Shown: piece by piece, positions 18,285 through 27,330 of the stretch
How the letters are laid out: each line of letters begins with the position of its first letter
Position numbering within the stretch: position 1 is the stretch's first letter
DNA from: Candidatus Bathyarchaeota archaeon A05DMB-3
GTDB lineage: Archaea; Thermoproteota; Bathyarchaeia; Bathyarchaeales; Bathycorpusculaceae
Assembly (NCBI GenBank): GCA_019685555.1
Contig: JABFQN010000014.1
Coordinates: 1 to 40,460, forward strand
DNA: 40,460 bases
Reading direction: 5' to 3'
Translations under genes and position numbers: made by a program
Notes under the pieces: model-generated
What the model was told of the DNA's origin: nothing
Databases searched by the model: none
The model's input: only the letters and a program-made list of their open reading frames with translations

Positions 18285-20660
18285 ATGCCGGAGGAGAAAG
18301 AGGCTAAAAACCCCCGTGTAGGCATTTTCGTCTGTGAATGCGGTGGAAACATTGGCGATGTTGTTGATGTTAAGGCTGTTGTCGAAGCCGTTAAAAACTG
18401 GAAAGGTGTTGCAGTAGCCAAATACCACAAGTATCTATGCTCAAAACCAGCCCAAGAAATGATTGCCGAAGCTATAAAAAAGGAAGATTTAGACAGAGTT
18501 GTCGTAGCTTCCTGCACGCCACGAATGCATCTTCCCACCTTCCAAAGCGTTTTGGAGCGGGCTGGATTAAACCCCTACATGCTTGAATTCGTAAACATTC
18601 GGGAACAAGATTCATGGGTTCACGGACCCAAACCGAGCCCAGAAGCAACACGGAAAGCGATAAGCCTAATTAGGGGAGGTTATGAACGCAGCCTAGAACT
18701 TGAGCCGCTGGAAACGATAAGCGAAAAAGGCTCGCGGGAAATCCTCATAATAGGCGGCGGCATAGCAGGCATAACAGCCGCCCTTGAACTTGGATATTTA
18801 GGTTTTAAAGTCCACCTTGTTGAACGGAAACCAAGTATAGGCGGAAACATGGCGAAACTCACAAAGGTTTTCCCCACTCTGGACTGTGCCCAATGCATTT
18901 TAACACCCCGCATGGCTGAAGTCGGCAGAAACCCAAACGTGAACTTGCTAACCTATGCGGAAGTGCAAGACGTAAGCGGACGCCCAGGCAACTACACAGT
19001 TCGCGTTTTCATGAAGCCCAGAGGCGTTGACATTGAAAAGTGCAGAAGCTGCGGCGTCTGCGCCAAAGTCTGTCCCGTAACCGTTCCAGACGAGTTTAAC
19101 GAAGGCTTATCCCAGCGAAAAGCCGCCTACATAGAGTTCCCACAAGCAGTTCCCTCAGCTTACGCAATAGACTTTAACGCATGCACAAAATGTGGAAAAT
19201 GCGAGCAGTTCTGCCCAGCAAAAGCCATAAACCTAAACGATAATGGCAAAATGGTTGAATTAAACGTCGGCGCCATAATTTTGGCTACTGGCTATAGGCT
19301 TTACGACGCGCGGAAACTCGAAAACTATGGATATGGCATATACAAAGACGTCATAACAATGATGGATTTGGAAAGGCTTACATCTGCTACTGGACCAACT
19401 GGAGGCTACGTCAAAAGAGCTGACGGAACCGACGTGCACAAAATCGCCATCCTCCTCTGCGCAGGCTCAAGAGACAAAAATTACATTTCCTACTGCAGCC
19501 GAATATGCTGCATGTACGCGCTTAAACAAGCTTTTGTGCTCAAAAAAATGCTCGGAATAGATGTGACCATCTATTATACAGACATTAGGGCTACTGGAAA
19601 AGGCTATGAAGACTTGTACTGGCGAGACCAAGAAGCCGGAGTAATGTTTATTCGAGGAAAAGTGGCTGAAATCTGGAAAAACAACAATGGAAAACTTGTC
19701 GTTCAAGTTGAGGACACATTGACTGGCGAGACGAGGGAAGACGAGTTTGACATGGTGGCTTTAGCAACACCCATGGTTCCACCAGACGGATTAGGCGAAC
19801 TTGCAGGAAAAATGAAAGTGGCAATAGGGGAAGACGGTTTCGTAACGGAGAAACATCCAAAACTCGACCCAGTGGACTCGCTGGTCACAGGAATTTTCGC
19901 GTGTGGATGCGCCTTAAGCCCAAAAGACGTGCGGGACACAGTTTCAGACGCTTTAGGCGCGGCGGCACGAGCAGCACTATTCCTAAAAAGCGAGTATGTA
20001 ACCACAAGCCCAGAAAAAGCCTTCGTCATCGCAGATCTTTGCAATGGCTGCAGTGAATGTGTAAAAACATGTCCAGTAAATGCTATAACAATGCAAGAAG
20101 GCAAAGCCAAAATCGACCCCTTCCAATGCGTAGGCTGCGGTGCGTGTATTCCAGTCTGCCCACAAGAAGCCATAGACTTTAGGAATGCTACATCAAGGCA
20201 GATAACCGCCACCATAAAGGGAGTGCTAGAAGACAAAACACCGGAAGAGGTTCGAATAATAGCTTTTGTTGATAAGAATGTTGGGTATACGGGCATGGAC
20301 TTTTTGGGACTTGACCGCACAAACTATCCGGAAAACATCCGCATAGTCACCGTTCCATCAACCGCCATCCTTGGAAAAAAACACATCCTAACAGCCTTCG
20401 CCTATGGAGCTGACGGCGTGCTAGTCATCGAAGGAAACGAGGAAATAGACGAAAAATTCACCAAAAAACGGATGATTGAAATGGGAAGAGAAATTGCATC
20501 CTTCGGAATAGAAAACATGCGACTGCGGTACAGCTACGTGCCACTACCAGTCTACAAGAAAGCTGCAGAACTCTTCACAATGTTTACAGACAGAATTAAA
20601 AAATTCGGACCACTGGCAGAGGAAAAACGCAAAAGCATAAAACAGAAACTGCAAATATAG
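18285..20660 (+). CDS. hdrA: HdrA paralogue with cysteine-free MvhD-like tail (HdrA2)
   Basis: A 791-aa protein from ATG 18285. The N-terminal domain keeps all four cluster cysteines (C17, C19, C52, C77). An FAD domain follows (ILIIGGGIAGITAALEL), then inserted ferredoxin motifs CRSCGVCAKVCP and CTKCGKCEQFCP, and a C-terminal ferredoxin pair CNGCSECVKTCP and CVGCGACIPVCP. The last 140 residues have the MvhD layout (VRIIAFVDKNVGY, VTVPSTAILG, ADGVLVIEGNEEID), but every cluster cysteine is replaced, so no [2Fe-2S] site can form. HdrA bifurcates electrons via FAD. This copy probably receives electrons from a separate protein, for which the tandem MvhD-ferredoxin protein is the obvious candidate. 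Confidence 0.9.
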   Translation: MPEEKEAKNPRVGIFVCECGGNIGDVVDVKAVVEAVKNWKGVAVAKYHKYLCSKPAQEMIAEAIKKEDLDRVVVASCTPRMHLPTFQSVLERAGLNPYMLEFVNIREQDSWVHGPKPSPEATRKAISLIRGGYERSLELEPLETISEKGSREILIIGGGIAGITAALELGYLGFKVHLVERKPSIGGNMAKLTKVFPTLDCAQCILTPRMAEVGRNPNVNLLTYAEVQDVSGRPGNYTVRVFMKPRGVDIEKCRSCGVCAKVCPVTVPDEFNEGLSQRKAAYIEFPQAVPSAYAIDFNACTKCGKCEQFCPAKAINLNDNGKMVELNVGAIILATGYRLYDARKLENYGYGIYKDVITMMDLERLTSATGPTGGYVKRADGTDVHKIAILLCAGSRDKNYISYCSRICCMYALKQAFVLKKMLGIDVTIYYTDIRATGKGYEDLYWRDQEAGVMFIRGKVAEIWKNNNGKLVVQVEDTLTGETREDEFDMVALATPMVPPDGLGELAGKMKVAIGEDGFVTEKHPKLDPVDSLVTGIFACGCALSPKDVRDTVSDALGAAARAALFLKSEYVTTSPEKAFVIADLCNGCSECVKTCPVNAITMQEGKAKIDPFQCVGCGACIPVCPQEAIDFRNATSRQITATIKGVLEDKTPEEVRIIAFVDKNVGYTGMDFLGLDRTNYPENIRIVTVPSTAILGKKHILTAFAYGADGVLVIEGNEEIDEKFTKKRMIEMGREIASFGIENMRLRYSYVPLPVYKKAAELFTMFTDRIKKFGPLAEEKRKSIKQKLQI

Positions 20661-20717
20661 CATTAGAAAAATCTAAACCCAAAGCCGTATACTGAAACAA
20701 CAATTAAAAACACAAAA

Positions 20718-20738
20718 CCCATTAATATTATTAATGGG
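20718..20738. repeat. Perfect 21-bp palindrome upstream of an unknown gene
   Basis: Two 10-bp arms, CCCATTAATA and TATTAATGGG, are exact reverse complements around a single central T. The A/T core lies 8-28 bp before ATG 20746, overlapping the position expected for a TATA box of a leaderless transcript. A repressor operator over the promoter is a reasonable reading. It could also act as a hairpin after hdrA2. Confidence 0.6.
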
Positions 20739-20745
20739 CGCATTT

Positions 20746-21162
20746 ATGAGTGAGAAAGCCAAAAAAGTAAAGCTTTTGAAACCCTTCGATGCAAGCAAAA
20801 TATCAATAGAAAAAGACAGCTACTTTCACGATGCCTATATAGTGGACCTTCCACTAGAAGCCATGCCGGACCACATATGGCAAGACCTTTTCGAACGGGA
20901 ATGGAAAGCTAGCCGACATTTATGGGATAGAAAACTCTTCATCATAGGAGATAAAATTAGGCTTATAACAACAGAAGAGGATTTTGAAGAAAAACTGGAC
21001 TGGATAGAACGGGTTATAGACCAGACAAATAAAGCTATCGATGAGCATAACCGTAGCGTGGAAGCCGCCAAAGAGTTGGAAAGAAAAAAAGCGGCGTGGG
21101 AAGAAAGAGCAACAATAGAAAGAATGCGAGAAATACTGATAAAAAAATTCAGCCCAATCTAA
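20746..21162 (+). CDS. Hypothetical protein, charged, helical C-terminus
   Basis: A 138-aa protein from ATG 20746; ATG 20734 in the same frame lies inside the palindrome and is less likely. No family was recognised. The N-terminal half has a possible beta segment (KDSYFHDAYIVDLPLEAMPDH), then W-rich WQDLFEREWKASRHLWDRK and a strand LFIIGDKIRLITTEEDFEEKL. The C-terminal 50 residues are a long charged helix with coiled-coil character (AAKELERKKAAWEERATIERMREIL). There is no signal peptide or membrane segment. It stands alone between hdrA2 and leuS. Confidence 0.6.
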   Translation: MSEKAKKVKLLKPFDASKISIEKDSYFHDAYIVDLPLEAMPDHIWQDLFEREWKASRHLWDRKLFIIGDKIRLITTEEDFEEKLDWIERVIDQTNKAIDEHNRSVEAAKELERKKAAWEERATIERMREILIKKFSPI

Positions 21163-21368
21163 TCTAAACTTTAACTTTAAAGACCATTCATAACCGTTAT
21201 TAAATTTAAAGTGATAACGCTAAACATCAATGGCTGGATTCTGTCAAAACAGCAAAGGTTTAATTTGAGTTCTGCATTATTGTTGTGCGGTGTTAAATGT
21301 GAGGGACTACGTTCTCTCTATGCAAAAACAAAACCTTTAATACCCCTCAGAACAGTTCAGAAAACTTT

Positions 21369-24272
21369 ATGGAATTTTTAAAAAGAATCGAGGAAAAATG
21401 GCAAAAACGCTGGGAAAACGCAAGAATTTTTGAGGCAAACCCAGACCCATCAAAGCCAAAATTCTTCATCACAGTGGCATATCCATACCCAAATTCTCCA
21501 CAGCACATAGGCCATGCCAGAACTTACACGCTGGCAGACGTTTACGCGAGATACATGCGAATGCAAGGCTATAACGTGCTTCTGCCCATGGCTTTCCACT
21601 ACACTGGAACCCCAGTCTTAGCCATGGCGAAACGCCTAGCGGAAAACGACCAAGACCTAATAGACGATTTCATTAATGTCTACAAGGTCCCAAAAGAAAA
21701 GCTGAAAGATTTAACGGATCCGCTTAAAATGGCGCGTTATTTCCACGAGGAAATTAAAGAGGGAATGAGGAGGATAGGCTACTCCATAGACTGGAGACGC
21801 GAATTCACAACTGTGGATCCCCAATACAACCGCTTCATTGAATGGCAATTCCACAAACTCCGCGAAAAGGGATTCATAACCCGTGGAAGCCACCCAGTTG
21901 GCTGGTGTCCAAGATGTGGCAACCCTGTTGGGCAACATGATACGCAGGGCGATGTGGAACCGGAAATAGGCGATTTCACGCTAATAAAGTTCAGACATGA
22001 AGAGTGGATTCTTCCAACGGCTACACTGCGTCCAGAAACGGTCTTCGGAGTAACAAACATTTGGCTTAATCCAAAGGCAACGTACGTTAAGGCCGTTGTT
22101 GACCGTGAAAAGTGGATAATAAGCCAAGAATCCGCTGAAAAGCTAAAATACCAAAACCGAAAAGTGACAGTTCTCGAAAGCTTCAAAGGAAAAGAGCTTA
22201 TAGGGAAAAAAGCCGAAAACCCGGCTACGAACAGGGAAATCTACATTCTGCCAGCAGAATTCGTAGATCCCAAAAACGCAACTGGTGTGGTAATGTCAGT
22301 GCCGGGACACGCTCCCTATGATTATGCTGCTCTAGAAAATATTAAAAGTGAAACCTCAAAGCTTACGGAATATGGGCTGACAGCAAACATTGTAAAATCT
22401 ATAAGGGCTATTTCAATAATCGAGGTTCCAGGATACTCTGAGGTTCCAGCGGCGGACGTTGTCAAGCGAATGGGTATAAAAGAACAGACAGATCCAAAAC
22501 TTGAAGATGCCACAAAAGAAGTTTACAGGCATGAGTTCCACAATGGCAAAATGAAAAGCAACGCAGGAAAATATGCTGGGTTATCAGTGGCTGAAGCTAA
22601 AGAAAAAGTGAAACAGGACTTAATAGCTGAAGGCAAAGCCGCAACGATGTATGAGCTTTTAAACAGACCGGTGAAGTGCCGCTGTGGAACAGAATGCATA
22701 GTGAAAATCTTCGAAGACCAATGGTTCATAGATTATGGGAATCCTGAATGGAAAACACTAGCCCACAAATGCCTAGAAAAAATGAGAATCTTCCCAGAAG
22801 AACTCCGCGCGGAATACGAATATGTGATAGAGTGGCTTCATGAAAAAGCATGTGCGCGAAAATCAGGCTTAGGAACAAAGTTGCCGTGGGACCCAGAGTG
22901 GATTATTGAATCTCTGTCAGACTCCACGATATACATGGCCTACTACACCATAGTCAGACACGTAAAAGAGCACAAAATCAAACAGAATCATCTGACAGAC
23001 GAAGTTTTTGATTATGTCTTCCTAGGAATTGGGAAAGCCGAAGAAATAGCGGAAAAAACGAATATAGACATTGCAGTCCTTGAGGGAATGCGGAAGGAGT
23101 TCTTATACTTCTATCCGCTTGATAGCCGACACTCAGCCCATGAGCTGATACCAAACCATTTAACATTTATGATATTCAACCACACAGCCATATTCCCGGA
23201 AAAACTTTGGCCCCGCCAAATAGTTACAAACGGTCACGTGACAATGCAAGGAGCGAAAATGAGCAAATCCTTCGGCAATATAATACCGCTAAGGGAAGGC
23301 CTTGCCACCTTCGACGCAGACCCAATAAGGCTAAGTGTCCTTGCAACGGCTGAACTATTGCAAGACGCAGACTTCAGTCCGTCAGTTGCAAAGGTTATGC
23401 GTGACAAACTGGAACGGCTGTATAGACTTGTCACCCAAACATTTCAAAGCAGTACGGAAAAAGAGTCTAAAGAAGAGCCCTTAACAACAATTGATAGGTG
23501 GATGCTGAGCAGACTCCAAGACCACATTAAGAAAGCAACAGAAGCCATGGAAAAGCTGGAGGTACGAAAAGCCATACAGACAATACTATTTGAACTAGAC
23601 CAAGACCTACAATGGTATCAAAAACGTAAAGCATCTGAAAAAGCCAAAACATTACACATACTAAGCGAAACATTAAAAGCGCAAACATTGATGCTGACAC
23701 CCTTTGCACCACACACATGCGAAGAACTCTGGGAAACAATGGGTGGAAAAGATTTCGCATCTCTACATCCATGGCCGAAACCAGACGGAAAAAAGGTGGA
23801 CATAAAAGCTGAGGAAAGTGAAAGTTTGATAATGAACTTGCTTGATGACACCCGCAACATAATAAAGGCGACAAAAATGGCACCCAAAAAAGTGTTTTAT
23901 TACGCTGCAGCCCAGTGGAAATGGAAAGTCTACATGAAAGCCCTTGAAAAATCCTTAGAGAAAGTTGAGCAAACCAGTCTAATTAGGGAATTGCTGAAGG
24001 ATCCTTACTTGAAGGCCATAGCCAAAGAAGTAGCAGTGTTCACAGGCAAAATAATAGACGAAATTAATCAGATGCCTCAGGAGAGAAAACAGAAGCTAAT
24101 CGCTGTCGGGCCTATAAACGAAACTCAAGTGTTAAAGGATACAGAGAGGTTTCTAAAAAGCGAAATAAACGCCGAAATCATAATTTACGAAGAAGAGAAC
24201 AAAGAGCGTTACGACCCGAAAAACAGAGCTCATTTAGCAAAGCCATTACGGCCAGCAATATACATTGAATAG
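21369..24272 (+). CDS. leuS: Leucyl-tRNA synthetase, archaeal type
   Basis: The 967-aa protein shows the class I signatures HIGH (PQHIGHARTYT, about residue 41) and KMSKS (GAKMSKSFGN, about residue 634). The editing domain CP1 has TLRPETVFGVTNIWLNP and the MSVPGHAPYDYAAL loop, as in archaeal/eukaryotic LeuRS. It attaches leucine to tRNA-Leu. The length is normal for the archaeal form. Two knuckle cysteine pairs (CPRCGN and the pair near RPVKCRCGTEC) suggest zinc sites. A TATA-like CTTTAATA lies about 30 bp before the ATG, so the message may have almost no leader. Confidence 0.95.
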   Translation: MEFLKRIEEKWQKRWENARIFEANPDPSKPKFFITVAYPYPNSPQHIGHARTYTLADVYARYMRMQGYNVLLPMAFHYTGTPVLAMAKRLAENDQDLIDDFINVYKVPKEKLKDLTDPLKMARYFHEEIKEGMRRIGYSIDWRREFTTVDPQYNRFIEWQFHKLREKGFITRGSHPVGWCPRCGNPVGQHDTQGDVEPEIGDFTLIKFRHEEWILPTATLRPETVFGVTNIWLNPKATYVKAVVDREKWIISQESAEKLKYQNRKVTVLESFKGKELIGKKAENPATNREIYILPAEFVDPKNATGVVMSVPGHAPYDYAALENIKSETSKLTEYGLTANIVKSIRAISIIEVPGYSEVPAADVVKRMGIKEQTDPKLEDATKEVYRHEFHNGKMKSNAGKYAGLSVAEAKEKVKQDLIAEGKAATMYELLNRPVKCRCGTECIVKIFEDQWFIDYGNPEWKTLAHKCLEKMRIFPEELRAEYEYVIEWLHEKACARKSGLGTKLPWDPEWIIESLSDSTIYMAYYTIVRHVKEHKIKQNHLTDEVFDYVFLGIGKAEEIAEKTNIDIAVLEGMRKEFLYFYPLDSRHSAHELIPNHLTFMIFNHTAIFPEKLWPRQIVTNGHVTMQGAKMSKSFGNIIPLREGLATFDADPIRLSVLATAELLQDADFSPSVAKVMRDKLERLYRLVTQTFQSSTEKESKEEPLTTIDRWMLSRLQDHIKKATEAMEKLEVRKAIQTILFELDQDLQWYQKRKASEKAKTLHILSETLKAQTLMLTPFAPHTCEELWETMGGKDFASLHPWPKPDGKKVDIKAEESESLIMNLLDDTRNIIKATKMAPKKVFYYAAAQWKWKVYMKALEKSLEKVEQTSLIRELLKDPYLKAIAKEVAVFTGKIIDEINQMPQERKQKLIAVGPINETQVLKDTERFLKSEINAEIIIYEEENKERYDPKNRAHLAKPLRPAIYIE

Positions 24273-24279
24273 ACATGCA

Positions 24280-24657
24280 TCAAAGGAAGCTTTTCATTAG
24301 GCCTAATGTTCTGGAATTAACCTTAATATGGTAATTTCTCCTTCCACCACTTGTCGTTGTAACGTAAAAGTCTTCGCCTTCACGAAGTTTACAACCGTAA
24401 AGAAGAGCCAAAATTGTGCGGCAAATATTCACGGTCGTCACTTTTTCATTCCTGATTCTTTCCTCAATATCCTCCTGCAACATCCTAGGATTAATTGTAT
24501 AAATAACCTCAGAGCCTTCGCTGACTCTTTCATAATGCATTTCCATTTCCCTCAAAAGATGCTGAACAATATCATAATAGGGTGACCTACGATATTTTAT
24601 AAGGAAGACGTAGTTTACAAGGGGGATAGGAACTTCGCCTATCCTAATCTCAGACAA
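24280..24657 (-). CDS. Hypothetical protein, 125 aa
   Basis: No family was recognised. The chain is hydrophilic, without signal peptide or cysteine pairs (two lone cysteines). The N-terminus EIRIGEVPIPLVNYVFLIKYR could be a strand pair. The middle MLQEDIEERIRNEKVTTVNICRTILALLYG is helical. The end FYVTTTSGGRRNYHIKVNSRTLGL looks like a beta hairpin. A nucleic-acid-binding winged-helix-like fold is conceivable but unproven. The stop lies 7 nt past the leuS stop on the opposite strand (convergent). Confidence 0.6.
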   Translation of the reverse strand: MSEIRIGEVPIPLVNYVFLIKYRRSPYYDIVQHLLREMEMHYERVSEGSEVIYTINPRMLQEDIEERIRNEKVTTVNICRTILALLYGCKLREGEDFYVTTTSGGRRNYHIKVNSRTLGLMKSFL

Positions 24658-24784
24658 GCCTGCCTCCCCCTAAATTATATATTGTATAGAAAACACTCTT
24701 AAAAGTTTTAAGGAACATTTTTCCATTCGCATCAAAAGATTATAGGTAAAGCTATATCAAGCATTTTTACTATGAAATTCCGTA

Positions 24785-24874
24785 GGGTCCGTGGCGCAGC
24801 TTGGACGAGGCAACTCCAAACAGCGCGTCGGCCTTCTAAGCCGGAGATCCCGGGTTCAAATCCCGGCGGACCCG
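24785..24874 (+). tRNA. tRNA-Arg (anticodon TCT) with a D-loop intron
   Basis: The acceptor stem is GGGTCCG/CGGACCC with discriminator G at 24874. The D stem is GCGC/GCGC, the anticodon stem TCGGC/GCCGG, the loop CTTCTAA with anticodon TCT at 24835-24837, and the T arm CCGGG-TTCAAAT-CCCGG. CCA is not encoded; a T5 run (24876-24880) follows and may end transcription. The D loop carries 15 extra nt (24807-24821). Removing them leaves a standard archaeal D arm (GCGC-AGCTTGGACA-GCGC). It decodes AGA codons. Confidence 0.95.
24807..24821 (+). other. 15-nt noncanonical intron in the D loop of tRNA-Arg
   Basis: The exon-intron fold is a textbook bulge-helix-bulge. A 4-bp central helix TTGG/CCAA (24801-24804 with 24816-24819) is flanked by 3-nt bulges ACG (24805-24807) and ACA (24820-24822). 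The inner stem AG/CT closes a GCAA loop, and an outer GC/GC pairing (24799-24800 with 24823-24824) follows. Cutting after the second nt of each bulge removes exactly 24807-24821 and joins AC to A, near tRNA position 20a/21. Such introns are cut by the archaeal splicing endonuclease. Confidence 0.85.
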
Positions 24875-24938
24875 CTTTTTACGTGTGTTTAAAAGTTTAA
24901 AGGTTTGTTAATCCCTAACCTTTGTAAGGGAAGCATGT

Positions 24939-27329
24939 ATGAAAGTTAAGTTTTGGCTGTTGGATGTGAATTATGAGGTTAAAAATCATAAGCCGGAGAT
25001 TTGGCTTTGGGGTTTAGATGATTCTGGAAATAGGGTTTTAATTGTTGATAGAAGCTTTCTCGCCTATTTTTATGCTGTTGTTAAAGAAGGCTTTGACGCC
25101 GGCAAGGTTCTTAAGGAAGTTGAATCTAAAAAGGCAGAGTATCCCTTCCTTGTTAGGTTTGAGGTTGTTGAGAAGAAGTTTTTCGGTAAACCTGTTAAGG
25201 CTTTGAAGGTTTATTGTAGAGATCCGGATGTTATTGCGAAATATGCTAGGGCTTTTCGGAAAATCGAAGGGGTGAAGGAGTGCTTCGAAGATGATATTCG
25301 CTATTCAATGCGATATTTGATTGACAATGGCGTTATTCCATGTGGTTGGCACGAAGTTGAAGTTGTTGAGGAAGCAAAGGACTTTAGCGTGCAAGTTGAC
25401 CATGTTTATGTGGCTAAGTCTCCTCCGAAATTTTTTGAAAGAACGGATTTTCCAAATTTGAGGATTCTCGGTTTCTCCGCGATATGTTATAGCAGAGAAG
25501 GCTCGCCGAAACCAGACCGCAACTCAGTTGTCATAATTTCAGCGGCAACCAACAGCGGAGAGGAGAGGCAGTTTTTGGCTGGCGAGGATAAAAATGATAA
25601 GCCTGTTCTCGAGGCTTTCATTGATTATGTGCGAAGTTTCGACCCGGACATTCTTATTGGTTTTGGCGTTAATAGACAGGATTGGGCGTATCTTAGCGAA
25701 AGGTGTAAGAGGCTTGGGATGCTCCTGTCTATTGACAGAGTTGGAACTGAGCCTCACACCAGTGTTTATGGGCATGTTTCGATAACTGGAAGGGCGAATG
25801 TGGATATTTTTGATTTTGCCGATGAGTTTCCGGATGTTAAGGTTAAGACTTTGGAGAATTTGGCGGACTATTTGGGTGTGATGAAAATTGAGAAGCGTGT
25901 TTTAATCGAGGATGTTGAGTTTGCGGATTACTGGGATGACAAGGCAAAGCGTGAAATCTTGAAGAAGTTTTCGATGGAGAACACTCGCTGCATTATGGGC
26001 ATAGCTGAAGCCATTTTAGATTTTGCCATGCAACTTTCAAGTCTTGTAGGTTTACCCATAGACCATGTTGGAACGGCAGCCGTCGGCTTCAGAGTGGAAT
26101 GGTTCTTGATAAAATATGCTCATAAAATTGGAGAGCTTGTGCCGAAGAGGGTTGAACAGCCTTATAGGCCTTATGTCGGAGCCATAGTGCTAAGTCCAAA
26201 GCCGGGGCTGCACAAGAACATTGCTGTTTTAGACTTTGCCTCTATGTATCCAAACCTCATGATAAGTTACAATCTTTCCCCAGATACTTATGTGACTCCT
26301 AAAGAGCCTATTCCGCCATGTGGGGTTTATGAGGCGCCAGAAGTTAAACATAGATTCAGAAAGGAGCCTTCAGGGTTCTACAAGGAGGTGTTGTCCCATC
26401 TTATCAGCATAAGGAATGAAATTCGTGCCAAAATGAAGGAGTGCGCTCCGGATAGCGTTGAATACCGCGTTTTGGATGCTAGACAGAAGGCTGTTAAAGT
26501 TATAACAAATGCTTCTTACGGGTATGCTGGTTGGATTGGAGCAAGATGGTACATTAAGCCTGTTGCTGAAGCCGCTACTGCTTGGGGGAGACACACAATT
26601 CTCACCGCCATAAAAATGGCTGAGGAGGAAGGCTTAACTGTTGTTTACGGCGATACCGATAGCATTTTCATAAAGTATGAGCCGGAAAAAGTGGAAAGAC
26701 TAACAAGTAAAATTTGTGAAAAGCTTGGTTTAGAAATCAAGCCCGACAAGGTTTACACGCGCATATTTTTCACAGAAGCTAAAAAGCGTTATGCTGGGCT
26801 TCTTCCAGACGGGCGGCTTGATGTTGTTGGGTTGGAAGTTATACGGGGCGATTGGGCTGTTGTGGCTAAGAAAGTTCAAGAAAGGGTTTTGGAAATAGTG
26901 TTGAAAGAACAGTCGCCGCAGAAAGCCGCAAGCTTTACTCAACAGTTCATTTACGAGTTAAGGCAGAGGCGGGTTCCCTACCGCGACCTCATAATCTGGA
27001 AGACATTGACCAAGCCTATTGAAGAATACGCTGTCAAAGCCTCTCATGTGGAGGCTGCTAAAATGTTGATGGAGAAAGGCTGGAAGCTTGCTATGGGCGA
27101 CAAGGTTGGCTATGTTGTGGTTGTTGGAACAGGGCGTCTTTATGAACGGGTTAAGCCTTACATGTTTGCTACTTATGATGAAGTGGACATAGAGTATTAT
27201 GTGACTAACCAGGTTGTGCCAGCAGCCGCCAGAATCCTTGAATGTTTTGGCATTACTGGAGAGCAGCTTTTAACGGCTAAGGCTAGCGATAAAGAAAGGG
27301 AAACTAGGAGACTTACAGACTTCTTTTAA
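24939..27329 (+). CDS. Family B DNA polymerase with degenerate exonuclease motifs
   Basis: A 796-aa protein. The polymerase motifs are whole: motif A VLDFASMYPNLM (D432), motif B KVITNASYGY (about 520-529), and motif C VVYGDTDS (D572, D574). The 3'-5' exonuclease domain is present but altered. Exo I reads LGFSAIC (S180 and I182 in place of D and E). Exo II reads GFGVNRQDW (G243 for N, D248 kept). Exo III reads KFSMENTR (F344 for Y, N348 for D). Three of four metal-binding acids are therefore lost and proofreading is not expected. It is convergent with dnaG, 1 nt apart. A translesion or accessory polymerase, or replication with proofreading in trans, are options. Confidence 0.92.
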   Translation: MKVKFWLLDVNYEVKNHKPEIWLWGLDDSGNRVLIVDRSFLAYFYAVVKEGFDAGKVLKEVESKKAEYPFLVRFEVVEKKFFGKPVKALKVYCRDPDVIAKYARAFRKIEGVKECFEDDIRYSMRYLIDNGVIPCGWHEVEVVEEAKDFSVQVDHVYVAKSPPKFFERTDFPNLRILGFSAICYSREGSPKPDRNSVVIISAATNSGEERQFLAGEDKNDKPVLEAFIDYVRSFDPDILIGFGVNRQDWAYLSERCKRLGMLLSIDRVGTEPHTSVYGHVSITGRANVDIFDFADEFPDVKVKTLENLADYLGVMKIEKRVLIEDVEFADYWDDKAKREILKKFSMENTRCIMGIAEAILDFAMQLSSLVGLPIDHVGTAAVGFRVEWFLIKYAHKIGELVPKRVEQPYRPYVGAIVLSPKPGLHKNIAVLDFASMYPNLMISYNLSPDTYVTPKEPIPPCGVYEAPEVKHRFRKEPSGFYKEVLSHLISIRNEIRAKMKECAPDSVEYRVLDARQKAVKVITNASYGYAGWIGARWYIKPVAEAATAWGRHTILTAIKMAEEEGLTVVYGDTDSIFIKYEPEKVERLTSKICEKLGLEIKPDKVYTRIFFTEAKKRYAGLLPDGRLDVVGLEVIRGDWAVVAKKVQERVLEIVLKEQSPQKAASFTQQFIYELRQRRVPYRDLIIWKTLTKPIEEYAVKASHVEAAKMLMEKGWKLAMGDKVGYVVVVGTGRLYERVKPYMFATYDEVDIEYYVTNQVVPAAARILECFGITGEQLLTAKASDKERETRRLTDFF

Positions 27330-27330
27330 A

